The translations under genes and the position numbers were made by a program. Below the pieces are notes generated by a model. That model saw only the letters and a list, made by a program, of their open reading frames with translations, did no database searches and was not told the DNA's origin. Below are positions 1 to 6,875 of a stretch of 29,000 nt of DNA, one piece after another. Source of the stretch: Mesostigma viride (lineage: Eukaryota; Streptophyta; Mesostigmatophyceae; Mesostigmatales; Mesostigmataceae); contig RPFO01000333.1 of assembly GCA_009746045.1 (NCBI GenBank), forward strand, positions 1,744,314 through 1,773,313, read 5' to 3'. The number at the start of each line of letters is the position of its first letter. The stretch's first letter is position 1.

Positions 1-434
1 CAGCGTATTATACACCATATTTTGCGTGTATACAATATACATCATACCCTAGCTTCGCGCTGGTGTATTTTTCACGTTATAGCGTATCATACACGACATA
101 ATTAGCGCATTGTACACCAAACACACCGGCTGCGTATGACAGCGTATCGCGCATGATTTTTCACTGCATGCATTAATGGAATAAGCGAGATGTATGTCAC
201 ATATTGACTGTAAGAGCTAGAGTACGCTAGTTAGTGTTTGAACACCACACTGTGCCCAGGCTGGTAGTTAGAGCGCCGAATTCGTAGTAAGTGATGGCGC
301 CCAGAATGCGCCTTAGACTGCTTATCTGCAGCGCTGGCAGCTTGGGGTTATGGCGCTGTATGGCTTACGTGCAAGCCCAAATGGTTTATTATGCACGTAT
401 TCATCCAAAAGTGTGCATGTGGCTGTTCCTTGCT
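1..434. other. AT-rich spacer, no gene seen
   Basis: I see no supportable coding region. The first 130 bases hold imperfect palindromic words of the type CGTATTATAC and GTGTATAC, similar in flavour to the decamer arrays near 17.2 and 28.7 kb but too diverged to be called an array. The rest is unassigned. Confidence 0.4.
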
Positions 435-660
435 TAAGTAAGTACTGGCGTGTCATGCGCAAAGGCATGCCACGGAGTACTATGCTTATCTCATTATAAA
501 AATAACTACACAAAAGTTTAAACAAATATGGTCTGCATCATCCCCGAACCGTTAAGCACTAGATGGGGATGTAATCCTCGTCCGAGCTGTCCTCTACTGT
601 AATGGCAGACGAGCTCGGTAGTGTAGCGCTCGGCTATCCTCAGGACCATGTAACCTCTGG
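435..660 (-). mobile_element. 3' end of a (TTAC)-tailed retroelement, inverted copy
   Basis: The reverse complement closely matches 6495-6720. Read on the minus strand it has the end of an open reading frame with an acidic C-terminus (VEDSSDEDYIPI then stop), a 3' UTR with a PmeI-like GTTTAAAC word, a hairpin with outer stem CGTG/CACG and inner stem CATGC/GCATG, then a short tail AGTACTTACTTAAG. A terminal hairpin plus a tetranucleotide tail is typical of non-LTR retrotransposons. Only the extreme C-terminal codons survive, so the clade cannot be told. The upstream frame is disrupted relative to the 6.5-kb copy. Confidence 0.6.
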
Positions 661-675
661 ACACCTGCGTTCCTT

Positions 676-727
676 AATTAATTAATTAATTAGACTCGTG
701 CTCCCGTTGGGGAGTCATGGAGCATTA
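676..727 (-). mobile_element. 52-bp LINE 3'-terminal insertion (tail plus hairpin only)
   Basis: The insert consists of an (AATT)n tail and one stem-loop (inner stem CTCCC/GGGAG, four-base loop). It is flanked by a perfect 13-bp direct repeat, ACCTGCGTTCCTT, at 663-675 and 728-740. That is the structure expected of an extremely 5'-truncated product of target-primed reverse transcription. Orientation is taken from the tail lying on the left. Confidence 0.75.
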
Positions 728-740
728 ACCTGCGTTCCTT

Positions 741-1095
741 GCTTGATGGATGGAGGTGCTCAAGCGAAGCCGCGAAACCTAACTAAGCTAGTACTCTAGA
801 AGCTAATCTAGAAAATCCTAACTACGTACTCTATAGATCGATACTCAGCAAAGCGCCCCTTTCCGATCCTGGAGGGGGGCGGGGGCTTGCCTTATTTGAC
901 AGGGGCTGGCGTGTGAGCCTGGACAATGGTCTGCCACCTCGATCTTATTGTTCTGCTGCATGTAGCAGTCCAAGCAAGAGAGAGGGAGGAAATGCAGTGT
1001 TCAAACTGGGCTGGGATCACTAAGGTCGGCCAGCATGACTTCGATTAATTTGTATAGTGAATGGCAGGTTTACCAACCTTTCTGGCGGCCGGGAT
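741..1095 (-). pseudogene. Decayed LINE ORF2 C-terminus and 3' UTR
   Basis: The minus strand of about 860-1090 aligns by eye with the plus-strand ORF2 tail at 4700-4925. The shared stretch includes a block reading as ...PAQFEHCISSL... and, further on, a region matching the WKKIVKAHTP segment. The part nearer 741 corresponds to the 3' UTR that begins GTAGTTAGGATTTTCTAGAT in the better copy. Frames are broken by stops and indels. It ends abruptly near 1095, next to an ORF1 fragment in the opposite orientation, probably the 5' truncation point. Confidence 0.6.
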
Positions 1096-1139
1096 CGAAT
1101 GGGCCTGGCTGCGTCGTTCCCCCCAGAAGCCAGGGAAGA

Positions 1140-1440
1140 CGTCAATTCCACCCTTGCTGATCGACGAGCTCAAGGACGCGCTCCTTACCCTCATATGGGC
1201 CCGGCTGGTAGGTGAGCTGGTAGTAGAACTGCGCGGGTGCCACCGTCCGTTTCCCACTCATGCACGGGACGAGGCGGCTCCCCCACCAGCCCTGCTCATG
1301 CACCTTCCCCTCCCCTGGAGACAAGCAGCGGTTCCTTTCTCGTCGCAATCGAGGTTGCACGACCTCATCTGGACGCTGGACGACGACCTGACCCCCGCTC
1401 AGCACTCAGCAGCAGCAGCGACGCGACCTGTGGCCGGAAT
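1140..1440 (+). pseudogene. Decayed LINE ORF1 (RRM/C-terminal domain), first part
   Basis: In translation this follows the C-terminal third of the intact ORF1 protein at 2713-4059. An LLEAFKRAIL-like helix is followed by GEL, a degenerate PVLLTFK-like strand, and the very recognisable TLDDDLTPAQ block (TLDDDLTLAQ in the intact copy). It breaks off at TGGCCGGAAT (1431-1440) and resumes at 2140 after a 699-bp insertion. Frameshifts and substitutions make it non-functional. Confidence 0.65.
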
Positions 1441-2139
1441 TAATTAATTAATTAATTAAACTCGTGCTCCCGTTGGGGAGTCACGGAGCACCGAAGTGCT
1501 TCTAATCCCTGTATGTGCACAACAGGAAGAAAGGGCAGAGACCCCCTTCAGTTCTCCTTCATGCCAGAGGCACGCCACAACAGCAATCGGACACGATAGA
1601 CGGATCCGTCTGAAGTTCTGTGGGTGCAATAATAAGACCGGCCCATGTGAGCATGCATATGGTATATACCATAACAAGAAGCGTGGGCAAGTAATCTGAT
1701 CATAGCCAGCTGATAACGGCACGGATAGTCTCCTTAATAGCCAGCTGATAACGGCAGGCTCGAGCTACCATGGTCCGGATTCTCCCGATTTCTGGCCTGC
1801 GCTGGTTGTCTCCTCCTTGATAGCCAGGACGTAGCATGGCTGTACAAGGGCTAAGCTAAGAAGGCTAGGGCTGCATTGTGTACCGTGTGTTAGCGGAGCA
1901 CGTGACTAGGTATGGTGGCACAGCTATATAGGCAAACATTCTAGACGCATCAATGTACCACATATCCCTGAGAAGGGGCATATGGCTTTTAGTACATCCT
2001 ACGGGCTACTTCATGCAAGGGTGGGAATGTAAGCTACCCTTGAGCACTCTAGGTGCACCAGGGCACCCGCACCACCATGCTGTCTCAGGTTGAACCCGCC
2101 TAATATGTACTTAAGATAGGGCTATTCTAGCCCGCAGCT
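1441..2139 (-). mobile_element. 699-bp 5'-truncated LINE 3' UTR insertion with 10-bp TSD
   Basis: It is flanked by TGGCCGGAAT at 1431-1440 and 2140-2149, and it interrupts the ORF1 remnant. Read on the minus strand it is entirely 3' UTR: a block shared with 4323-4452, a block shared (inverted) with 2338-2458, a 65-bp dispersed module (1746-1811), a hairpin AGCAC-loop-GTGCT, the family hairpin (inner stem CTCCC/GGGAG at 1467-1480) and an (AATT)n tail abutting the left target-site copy. No coding capacity is evident. Confidence 0.75.
1746..1811 (-). repeat. Dispersed 65-bp module R, minus-strand copy
   Basis: The minus strand carries a block starting GAGACAACCAGCGCAGG and ending in GCCTGCCGTTATC. 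The same block occurs at 5270-5324, 5515-5719 (longer) and 17483-17678 (longer). It lies inside the 699-bp insertion but is absent from the equivalent place in the host copy (around 2460), so it behaves as a separate insertion. Confidence 0.6.
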
Positions 2140-2265
2140 TGGCCGGAATACCTCTGCCATGTGCAAGCAGTCCTGACCCGGGCCAGAAGCCCAAGGTGCA
2201 TGTACTGGAGGGGCGGGGACCTGATGATCAACCACAAGATGTGGACGCCCCCTGCGGGCTAGAAT
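2140..2265 (+). pseudogene. Decayed LINE ORF1, C-terminal part
   Basis: This continues the ORF1 remnant after the 699-bp insertion. WPxYL, then YWRG and DHKxW-like words align with WPAYLQLRQ and YWRGAVIHVDHKPW at the end of the intact ORF1. Reading frames are not continuous. It then passes into 3' UTR sequence (2266-2538) that is partly inverted-homologous to 1811-1920. Confidence 0.55.
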
Positions 2266-2538
2266 ATGAGCCATAGCTTGTAATCCTTGGTAGTCACTGC
2301 CGCCATGGCATGCAGCCATGCCTAATAATGTTTGGCTAGCCACCATACCTAGGGCAGTCAGTGCGGACGTGCACCGCTAACGCACGGTACACAACCAGCC
2401 ATAGCCTTAATTAAGTAGCTTAGCCCTTGTACAACCGGCCAGCCATGCTACGTCCTGGCTATTCTTCGCTTACCAGCTTGCCCACGCTCCTTGTTGTGAT
2501 ATGCTCACGCGGGTCATATTGCACCCACATATCTTGCC

Positions 2539-4500
2539 CACATATCCCTGAAAAAAAACATGTAACACAAAATTCCGGCCACGAGGTAGCCATGGCTGTC
2601 GGAGCTCATAACTTTCACGTTTGAGCACCGAATTTAGCCGTGAATATCACTATCGCTTCGTCTTTCTAAGACGCACATGCTGATATAATTTTCCGAATCT
2701 AAAACGCAATATATGGCGCACAAACGCGCCTCGACGCAACGCAGCCTGGCGGCTGCGCTCGGCAATGAAAATTCTGCAGCTCAGGCTGCAGCTTCGCCTT
2801 CAGGTCCGGCAGGCGGCGATGACACTAGTCGTGCACTGGTGGTCGTCCAGCAACCCCCCGGGCTTAACGCCTCGCCATCTGCATCGCCTGACCCCAAGCG
2901 CACCCGCCCAGCCGACGACACAGGAGGGTCTTCACGCCCAGAACCGAGCTTTCGGCCCCGGCCTTTCAAGGTCGCAGATTACGACTGGGCCACCATTTCT
3001 CCGACCGATGCTCTGCGCTGCATCTTCTTCGGGGATTACGCTTCGCTTTACGACCTGTGCCTCCATTTCCACTCCATCAATCGCCTCCTCGCCCCGGACG
3101 GCAGCCGCTGGGCCAACATCTACGGGCTGTCCGGCTGCGTCCGCCCCCATCTCCAGCACGCCATCCTCAACTCCCTTCTCCAGCGCTCTGACGGCGAGAT
3201 CTGGGCTCCACCCCTTTCCGTCCCCACCCTCCGCTCCATCCTCACGGAAGCCTTTCAGCAGCACGTGACCCCCCTTGCTGCCGACATAGCAGCAATCGGC
3301 GGCACGCTGACTGCTGAACTTCCTCACATTTCCACCGCCGCCGCCTCCACCTCCACGGCCATTTCCGCCTCCACTGCCGACATCAAAGCCCAGCTCCTCG
3401 ACCTCGACCAACGCCTTCAAGCCACCGCCAACGCCCTTGAGAGCTTGCATGACACCGCCGGCCTCACCGCCCAGGCGGTGAAGGACATCGCCGCCCAGCC
3501 GGCGCCTGCTGGCTCGGCCGGCGATGCTCCCTCCACCTGGGCGGACTTGCTTAAGCAGCACACCACCTCCACCACCTCCACCATCTCGGCACAACTCAAG
3601 CAACAAGCCCTCGACCTTCGCGAGGAAGCCGACATCGCCCGGCGCAGCCACAATGTCATCGTCAAGCACTTCGACCAGCAGGCAGGTGAGACCTCCACGA
3701 GCCTTCTTGAGGCATTTAAGCGCGCCATTCTTGCCCCCATGTTACTCACTGGTGAGCTGGACATGTCGGCTGTCCGCCTCCCCCGCGCGCGGGGGAAGGC
3801 TGGCCCGGCCCCCGTGCTCCTCACCTTTAAGTACATGGCGGACAAGCTGGCGTTCCTTAAATGCCGCAAGAAGCTCTCGGAGACTCGCTTCACGCTGGAC
3901 GACGACTTGACCCTGGCCCAGCAACAACGGCGACGCGAGCTATGGCCGGCCTACCTTCAGCTCCGGCAGAGCGCAAGGGGGAAGCCGGTATACTGGAGGG
4001 GGGCGGTCATCCACGTTGACCACAAGCCCTGGCAGCCCCCTCCTGCCACCTCAGACTAGGAATATATATACCAGTAGTGTAGATTAGTAAGGCTTAGCCT
4101 AGCATGTGGCCCACGCGCATGTGCGCCCATAATGGCCCCCATGGATGATGCCTTCAACATTTAGCCATGCTTTGTCTATAATGGGACCCCCATGGATGTT
4201 GCATTAAGAACTTAGCCATGCTATGCCATGCAGAGAGATGCTCTCTGTCGAGAAGCCATGCCCTAGCCCTTGCATAGCCATGATGATCTTCCTCCCCCGT
4301 GCCAGGATCCCCTTAGCTGGGTTGAACCTGAGACAGCATGGTGGTGCCGGTGCCCTTGCGGCACCTAGAGCAAGTGTTGCTTACATTCCCACCCTTGCAT
4401 GAAGTAGCCTAGGATGTATTTAAAGCCATATGCCCCTTCTCAGGGATATGTGCTACATTGACTCCCAACGGAGTGATGTTGATAATTAATTAATTAATTA
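2539..4500 (+). mobile_element. ORF1-only L1-like element (half-LINE) with 8-bp TSD
   Basis: A single intact ORF1 is followed by about 420 bases of 3' UTR, the family stem-loop (inner stem ACTCC/GGAGT at 4461-4474, loop CAAC) and an (AATT)n tail. ATCTTGCC is found at 2531-2538 and again at 4501-4508, directly after the tail. No ORF2, reverse transcriptase or endonuclease sequence lies between the ORF1 stop and the tail. The structure resembles mammalian HAL1 half-LINEs, which keep ORF1 only and depend on another element for reverse transcription. That dependence is inference here. Confidence 0.65.
2713..4059 (+). CDS. L1-like retrotransposon ORF1 protein (RRM-type nucleic-acid chaperone)
   Basis: This is a 448-residue open frame, ATG to TAG. 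Residues 1-80 are low-complexity (Ala/Ser/Pro, with a basic PKRTRP patch that could be a nuclear signal). Residues about 85-180 are globular and unrecognised. About 185-310 is Ala/Thr/Leu-rich and helical, the expected trimerising coiled-coil position. About 313-398 fits the L1 ORF1 RRM (NVIVKHF; VLLTFKYMADKLAFLKCRKKL). About 399-441 fits the C-terminal domain (DLTLAQQQRRRELWP, then GKPVYWRG). The family binds the element RNA and acts as a chaperone in the ribonucleoprotein. No CCHC knuckle is seen. The frame is uninterrupted, unlike the neighbouring remnants, so this copy is comparatively recent. The start is the first ATG (TATATGGCG). It may be expressed only as part of the transposon. Confidence 0.8.
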   Translation: MAHKRASTQRSLAAALGNENSAAQAAASPSGPAGGDDTSRALVVVQQPPGLNASPSASPDPKRTRPADDTGGSSRPEPSFRPRPFKVADYDWATISPTDALRCIFFGDYASLYDLCLHFHSINRLLAPDGSRWANIYGLSGCVRPHLQHAILNSLLQRSDGEIWAPPLSVPTLRSILTEAFQQHVTPLAADIAAIGGTLTAELPHISTAAASTSTAISASTADIKAQLLDLDQRLQATANALESLHDTAGLTAQAVKDIAAQPAPAGSAGDAPSTWADLLKQHTTSTTSTISAQLKQQALDLREEADIARRSHNVIVKHFDQQAGETSTSLLEAFKRAILAPMLLTGELDMSAVRLPRARGKAGPAPVLLTFKYMADKLAFLKCRKKLSETRFTLDDDLTLAQQQRRRELWPAYLQLRQSARGKPVYWRGAVIHVDHKPWQPPPATSD

Positions 4501-4509
4501 ATCTTGCCG

Positions 4510-4933
4510 TTTTTCCGAGCGTCCGTCATCAGAGTCTTTGTATCAGGCATGCCTCGTGTTTCGGACGAGATTAGGCAGCATAGGATAGCATTTGTAGGAC
4601 ACCTTGCCCGCACCAGCCAGGTCGACACTGGTGTCACCCTTGGTCTGGCCGGCCCCCAGCGGCTTGGCCAGCCAGGGCGGCACATTCTGACCTGGCCTGG
4701 CCCCGAGGACATTCCCAAAAGGGTAGGGAAACCTGTCACGAACTACGTTCAGATGTTGCTGGACGACCTAGTGGTCCCAGCCCAGTTTGAGCACCGCATT
4801 CACTCTCTCTCCCGTCTTTGGACTGCCATGCAGCCGGGACAAGACGCGGTGGAAGAAGATTGTCAAGGCGCACACGCCCGACCCTGTGGGCAAGCCACCT
4901 CCCCCCAAGCGGCGGAGGCGTTTTGATGAGTAG
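4510..4933 (+). pseudogene. LINE ORF2 C-terminal fragment
   Basis: It begins at the truncation point without a start codon. It contains an HRIAFVGHLART motif, matching the R-x-x-(W/F)-x-GH-x-x-R-(M/T) signature that follows the thumb and connects to the C-terminus in many APE-type LINE ORF2 proteins. A DLxxPxxFxHRIxSLSRLW helix follows. In another frame lies the authentic-looking end, TRWKKIVKAHTPD plus a basic KRRRRF tail and a TAG stop, so a frameshift lies near 4830. The RT and endonuclease domains are absent because of 5' truncation. Confidence 0.6.
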
Positions 4934-5069
4934 TGTAGTTAGGATTTTCTAGATAGCTTAGAGTTAGGATAGTTCGATCACGCGGCTCCCTCCACCCCAC
5001 CCATCATGGAATATGTGCTACATGACCTCCCCACGGAGGCATGTTATAATTTAATTTAATTTTTTTAAT
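4510..5069 (+). mobile_element. 5'-truncated LINE: ORF2 C-terminus, 3' UTR, hairpin, (TTTAA)n tail
   Basis: It is flanked by ATCTTGCCG at 4501-4509 and 5070-5078, the same target word used by the ORF1-only element just upstream. The 5' part encodes the end of a non-LTR ORF2 and the 3' UTR starts after TAG at 4931. The hairpin has outer stem ACATG/CATGT (5020-5024, 5040-5044), inner stem CCTCC/GGAGG and loop CCAC. The tail is T/A-rich with TTTAA units. Two very short copies of its last 100 bases occur at 15814-15923 and 17110-17211. Confidence 0.75.
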
Positions 5070-5269
5070 ATCTTGCCGAATCGTCTATTGTGTCCGATTG
5101 GTGCTGTGGCATGCCTCTGGCATGAAGAAGAAAGGGGGTCTCTGCCCTTTCTTCCTGCTGTGCACTGTTCGTTTAATATCTTTCTTTCTTTTTCTTTTTC
5201 TTTTTCCCTTTGTAATGTATCCTCCTTGTAAACTTTTTCTTTTAGCCCCTTCGTGTACCCAGTACCAAG

Positions 5270-5324
5270 GAGACAAACCAGCGCAGGCCAGAAATCGGGA
5301 GAATCCGGACCATGGTAGCTCGAG
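5270..5324 (+). repeat. Dispersed module R, short copy
   Basis: It starts GAGACAAACCAGCGCAGG and ends CATGGTAGCTCGAG. It nearly matches the other copies, then diverges exactly where the microsatellite begins. Another R copy resumes on the far side (5515). Confidence 0.6.
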
Positions 5325-5355
5325 TGTATGCGTGTATGCGTTCCCTCTTTTCCTT

Positions 5356-5428
5356 CTTGGTTTTGGTTGTTGTTGTTGTTGGTGGTGGTGGTGGTGGTGG
5401 CGGCGGTGGTGGTGCCGGTGGTGGTGGT

Positions 5429-5489
<61 letters not shown>

Positions 5490-5502
5490 ATGTGTGTGTG
5501 TG
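5356..5502 (+). repeat. Compound microsatellite (GTT)n(GGT)n(GT)n
   Basis: Runs of GTT, then GGT with a few GGC/GCC units, then about 45 GT dinucleotides are visible directly. Any protein read from it is artefactual. Confidence 0.95.
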
Positions 5503-5514
5503 TTCCCTATCAAG

Positions 5515-5719
5515 GAGACAACCAGCTGCAGCGCAGGCCCGAGAAATCGGGAGAATCTAGACCATGGTAGCTCGAGCCTGCCGTTATCTTGTCCGTGTGT
5601 TCGAGTCGTTCAGGATGATGAAGATGAATGGTGATGGAAATGTGTAGCCCTTGTGCATTGAAATTATGGCTGGCTTACGTGTAGAGCAACTAGATGACCT
5701 AGACGGTGGGGCCGGAAAC
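5515..5719 (+). repeat. Dispersed 205-bp repeat R, long copy
   Basis: It is strongly similar to 17483-17678 along its whole length, from GAGACAACCAG to GGGGCCGGAAAC. The differences are a few substitutions and small indels. It has no recognised coding capacity, no TIR and no poly-A tail. Confidence 0.65.
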
Positions 5720-5896
5720 CTATATCACCCTTTCTTGTTACCCTCTGTCTCCCTCCATGCAGGTCTTCCTAGAGATAGCCACGCCGCTCCGGCCTGCGGC
5801 CTTCGCGTCCTTCCTCTCAGACAACTACCCTAGTCCTTCCGCGGCGTTGGATCGCCATGCGTCCAGGCATAGTTGTCTCACTTCATACAGGGATTA

Positions 5897-5960
5897 AAAG
5901 CACTTCGGTGCTCCGTAATCCCCATCGGGATCGAGCACGAGTTTAATTAATTGATTAATT
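5897..5960 (+). other. LINE 3' terminal hairpins and (AATT)n tail
   Basis: In RNA sense there is a hairpin AGCAC-TTCG-GTGCT with a UUCG-type loop (5899-5912). The family hairpin follows with inner stem ATCCC/GGGAT and loop CATC (5918-5931), then CACG and a TTTAATTAATTGATTAATT tail. This is read as the 3' end of the decayed host LINE. Confidence 0.6.
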
Positions 5961-5962
5961 GG

Positions 5963-6075
5963 GGCCACCAGGTCAGGATATGCCGCCCCGGCTGGCCAAG
6001 CCGCTGGGCGGGCCGGCCACTAGACCGCGCGGCCGAGGGCGGTGTCTACCTGGCTTGTGCGAGAAAGATGTCCTA
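5963..6075 (-). pseudogene. LINE ORF2 C-terminal fragment, inverted
   Basis: The minus strand encodes VGHLSRTSQVDT, matching VGHLARTSQVDT at 4590-4630. The nucleotide match continues over the CCCAGCGGCTTGGCCAGCC block. It ends at the adjacent heptamer minisatellite and is a broken piece of the same ORF2 family. Confidence 0.6.
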
Positions 6076-6077
6076 CC

Positions 6078-6192
6078 GCTGCCCGCGCTGCCCGCTGCCC
6101 GCTGCCCGCTGCCCGCTGCCCGCTGCCCGCTGCTCGCTGCTCGCTGCCCGCTGCCTGCTGCCCGCTGCCCGCTGCCCGCTGCCCGCTGCTCG
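6078..6192 (+). repeat. Heptamer minisatellite (GCTGCCC)n
   Basis: About 16 tandem copies of GCTGCCC, with a few T substitutions (GCTGCTC, GCTGCCT), are visible directly. Translations such as repeated AAGSGQR are read-through. Confidence 0.9.
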
Positions 6193-6456
6193 ATCTGCCC
6201 GTACAGTAGTTCGTAGTAGCGTGCTCCTTCGCTGCGCTCCGGAGAGGCCGGAATCGTGATGGTCTCGATCCTTGGCTGCGCTCCGGAGAGGAGGCCGCTG
6301 AAGTGGCCGCGCTCGTTTCGCTCGCTTGCATGGCGCGTCGGGCGTATTGGTGGTAAGTAGGTTCTCTTCTCTCGTATTTGCGGTCATGAAGTATTTCCGT
6401 CCCCTTTTGGGATTGGTCGGGAAGTTGCGATGCCCTGAATAGTGCGGGATCGATGA
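6193..6456. other. Unassigned spacer
   Basis: It contains two copies of GCTGCGCTCCGGAGAGG about 50 bases apart. I see no supportable gene. Confidence 0.35.
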
Positions 6457-6724
6457 CTACTCATTGTTGCTAGCCAGGGTAGAAGTCCGCAGGTGGAGGT
6501 TATTGGTCCTGAGGATAGCCGCTACATTACCGCCTCGTCTGCCACTACAGTAGAGGACAGCTCGGACGAGGATTACATCCCCATCTAGTGCTTAACGGTT
6601 GGGGGATGATGCAGACGATATTTGTTTAAACTTTTGTGTAATTATTTTTTTAATGAGATTAGCATAGTACTCCGTGGCATGCCTTTGCGCATGACACGCT
6701 TGAGTACTTACTTACTTACTTACT
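6457..6724 (+). mobile_element. 3' end of a (TTAC)-tailed retroelement
   Basis: An open frame from 6457 to the TAG at 6586-6588 gives a 43-residue C-terminal tail. It is acidic and ends VEDSSDEDYIPI. The 3' UTR follows, with a GTTTAAAC word, a hairpin (CGTG 6673-6676 with CACG 6695-6698, inner CATGC/GCATG) and a (TTAC)n tail. The inverted copy at 435-660 shares all of this. The frame upstream of 6457 is closed, so this is a 5'-truncated remnant. The acidic tail is not diagnostic of any family I know. Confidence 0.55.
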
Positions 6725-6812
6725 CACTCATTTTCGATTATTTTTCTAATGAGATAAGCATAGTACTCCGTGGCATGCCTTTGCGCATGACACGCAAGTA
6801 CTTACTTACTTA
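6725..6812 (+). mobile_element. Second, minimal 3' end inserted at the tail of the first
   Basis: About 65 bases of 3' UTR plus the same hairpin and a second (TTAC)n tail are repeated directly behind the first tail. The copy starts within TTTTCGATTATTTTTCTAATGAG and is nearly identical to 6640-6700. This looks like a very short insertion into the preceding element's own tail microsatellite. Confidence 0.6.
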
Positions 6813-6875
6813 CTTACTCATTGTCGAATCCTGGTCAAATTAGTAAATAGGATCTAATGTTACACACATTCTTAA

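Larger units (their letters stand above)
5166..5881 (+). other. Composite insertion: pyrimidine tract, R modules and microsatellite
   Basis: It separates two blocks that are adjacent in the 699-bp relative. Contents in order: a T/C-rich tract (5170-5215), R module copy 5270-5324, a compound microsatellite, a longer R copy 5515-5719, then unassigned sequence with no coding signal to 5881. Open frames across it are only microsatellite read-through (poly Val-Cys, His, Trp). No clear target-site duplication is seen. Confidence 0.45.
1140..5960 (+). mobile_element. Decayed host LINE copy interrupted by nested insertions
   Basis: Four blocks line up as one older plus-strand element: ORF1 remnant 1140-1440 and 2140-2265; 3' UTR 2266-2538; 3' UTR continuation 5079-5165; terminal hairpins and (AATT)n tail 5882-5960. 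The order matches the uninterrupted 699-bp relative at 1441-2139 read on the other strand. In that relative the word GCACCCACA is directly followed by the block that here resumes at 5079. Insertions at 1441-2139, 2539-4500, 4510-5069 and about 5166-5881 separate the blocks. The last lacks a clear target-site duplication, so it may be composite. Confidence 0.55.

Noticed and set aside
2932-3669. 245-codon Gly-rich minus-strand frame opposite ORF1
   Set aside because: A shadow of the GC-rich third-position pattern of ORF1 with long Gly runs and no domain.
5098-5634. 178-codon frame over the microsatellite
   Set aside because: It consists of read-through of GTT/GGT/GT repeats (poly Cys-Val, Trp) and transposon debris.
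6020-6387. Frames over the GCTGCCC minisatellite
   Set aside because: The repeating AAGSGQR-type peptide follows automatically from the heptamer. No upstream or downstream domain.
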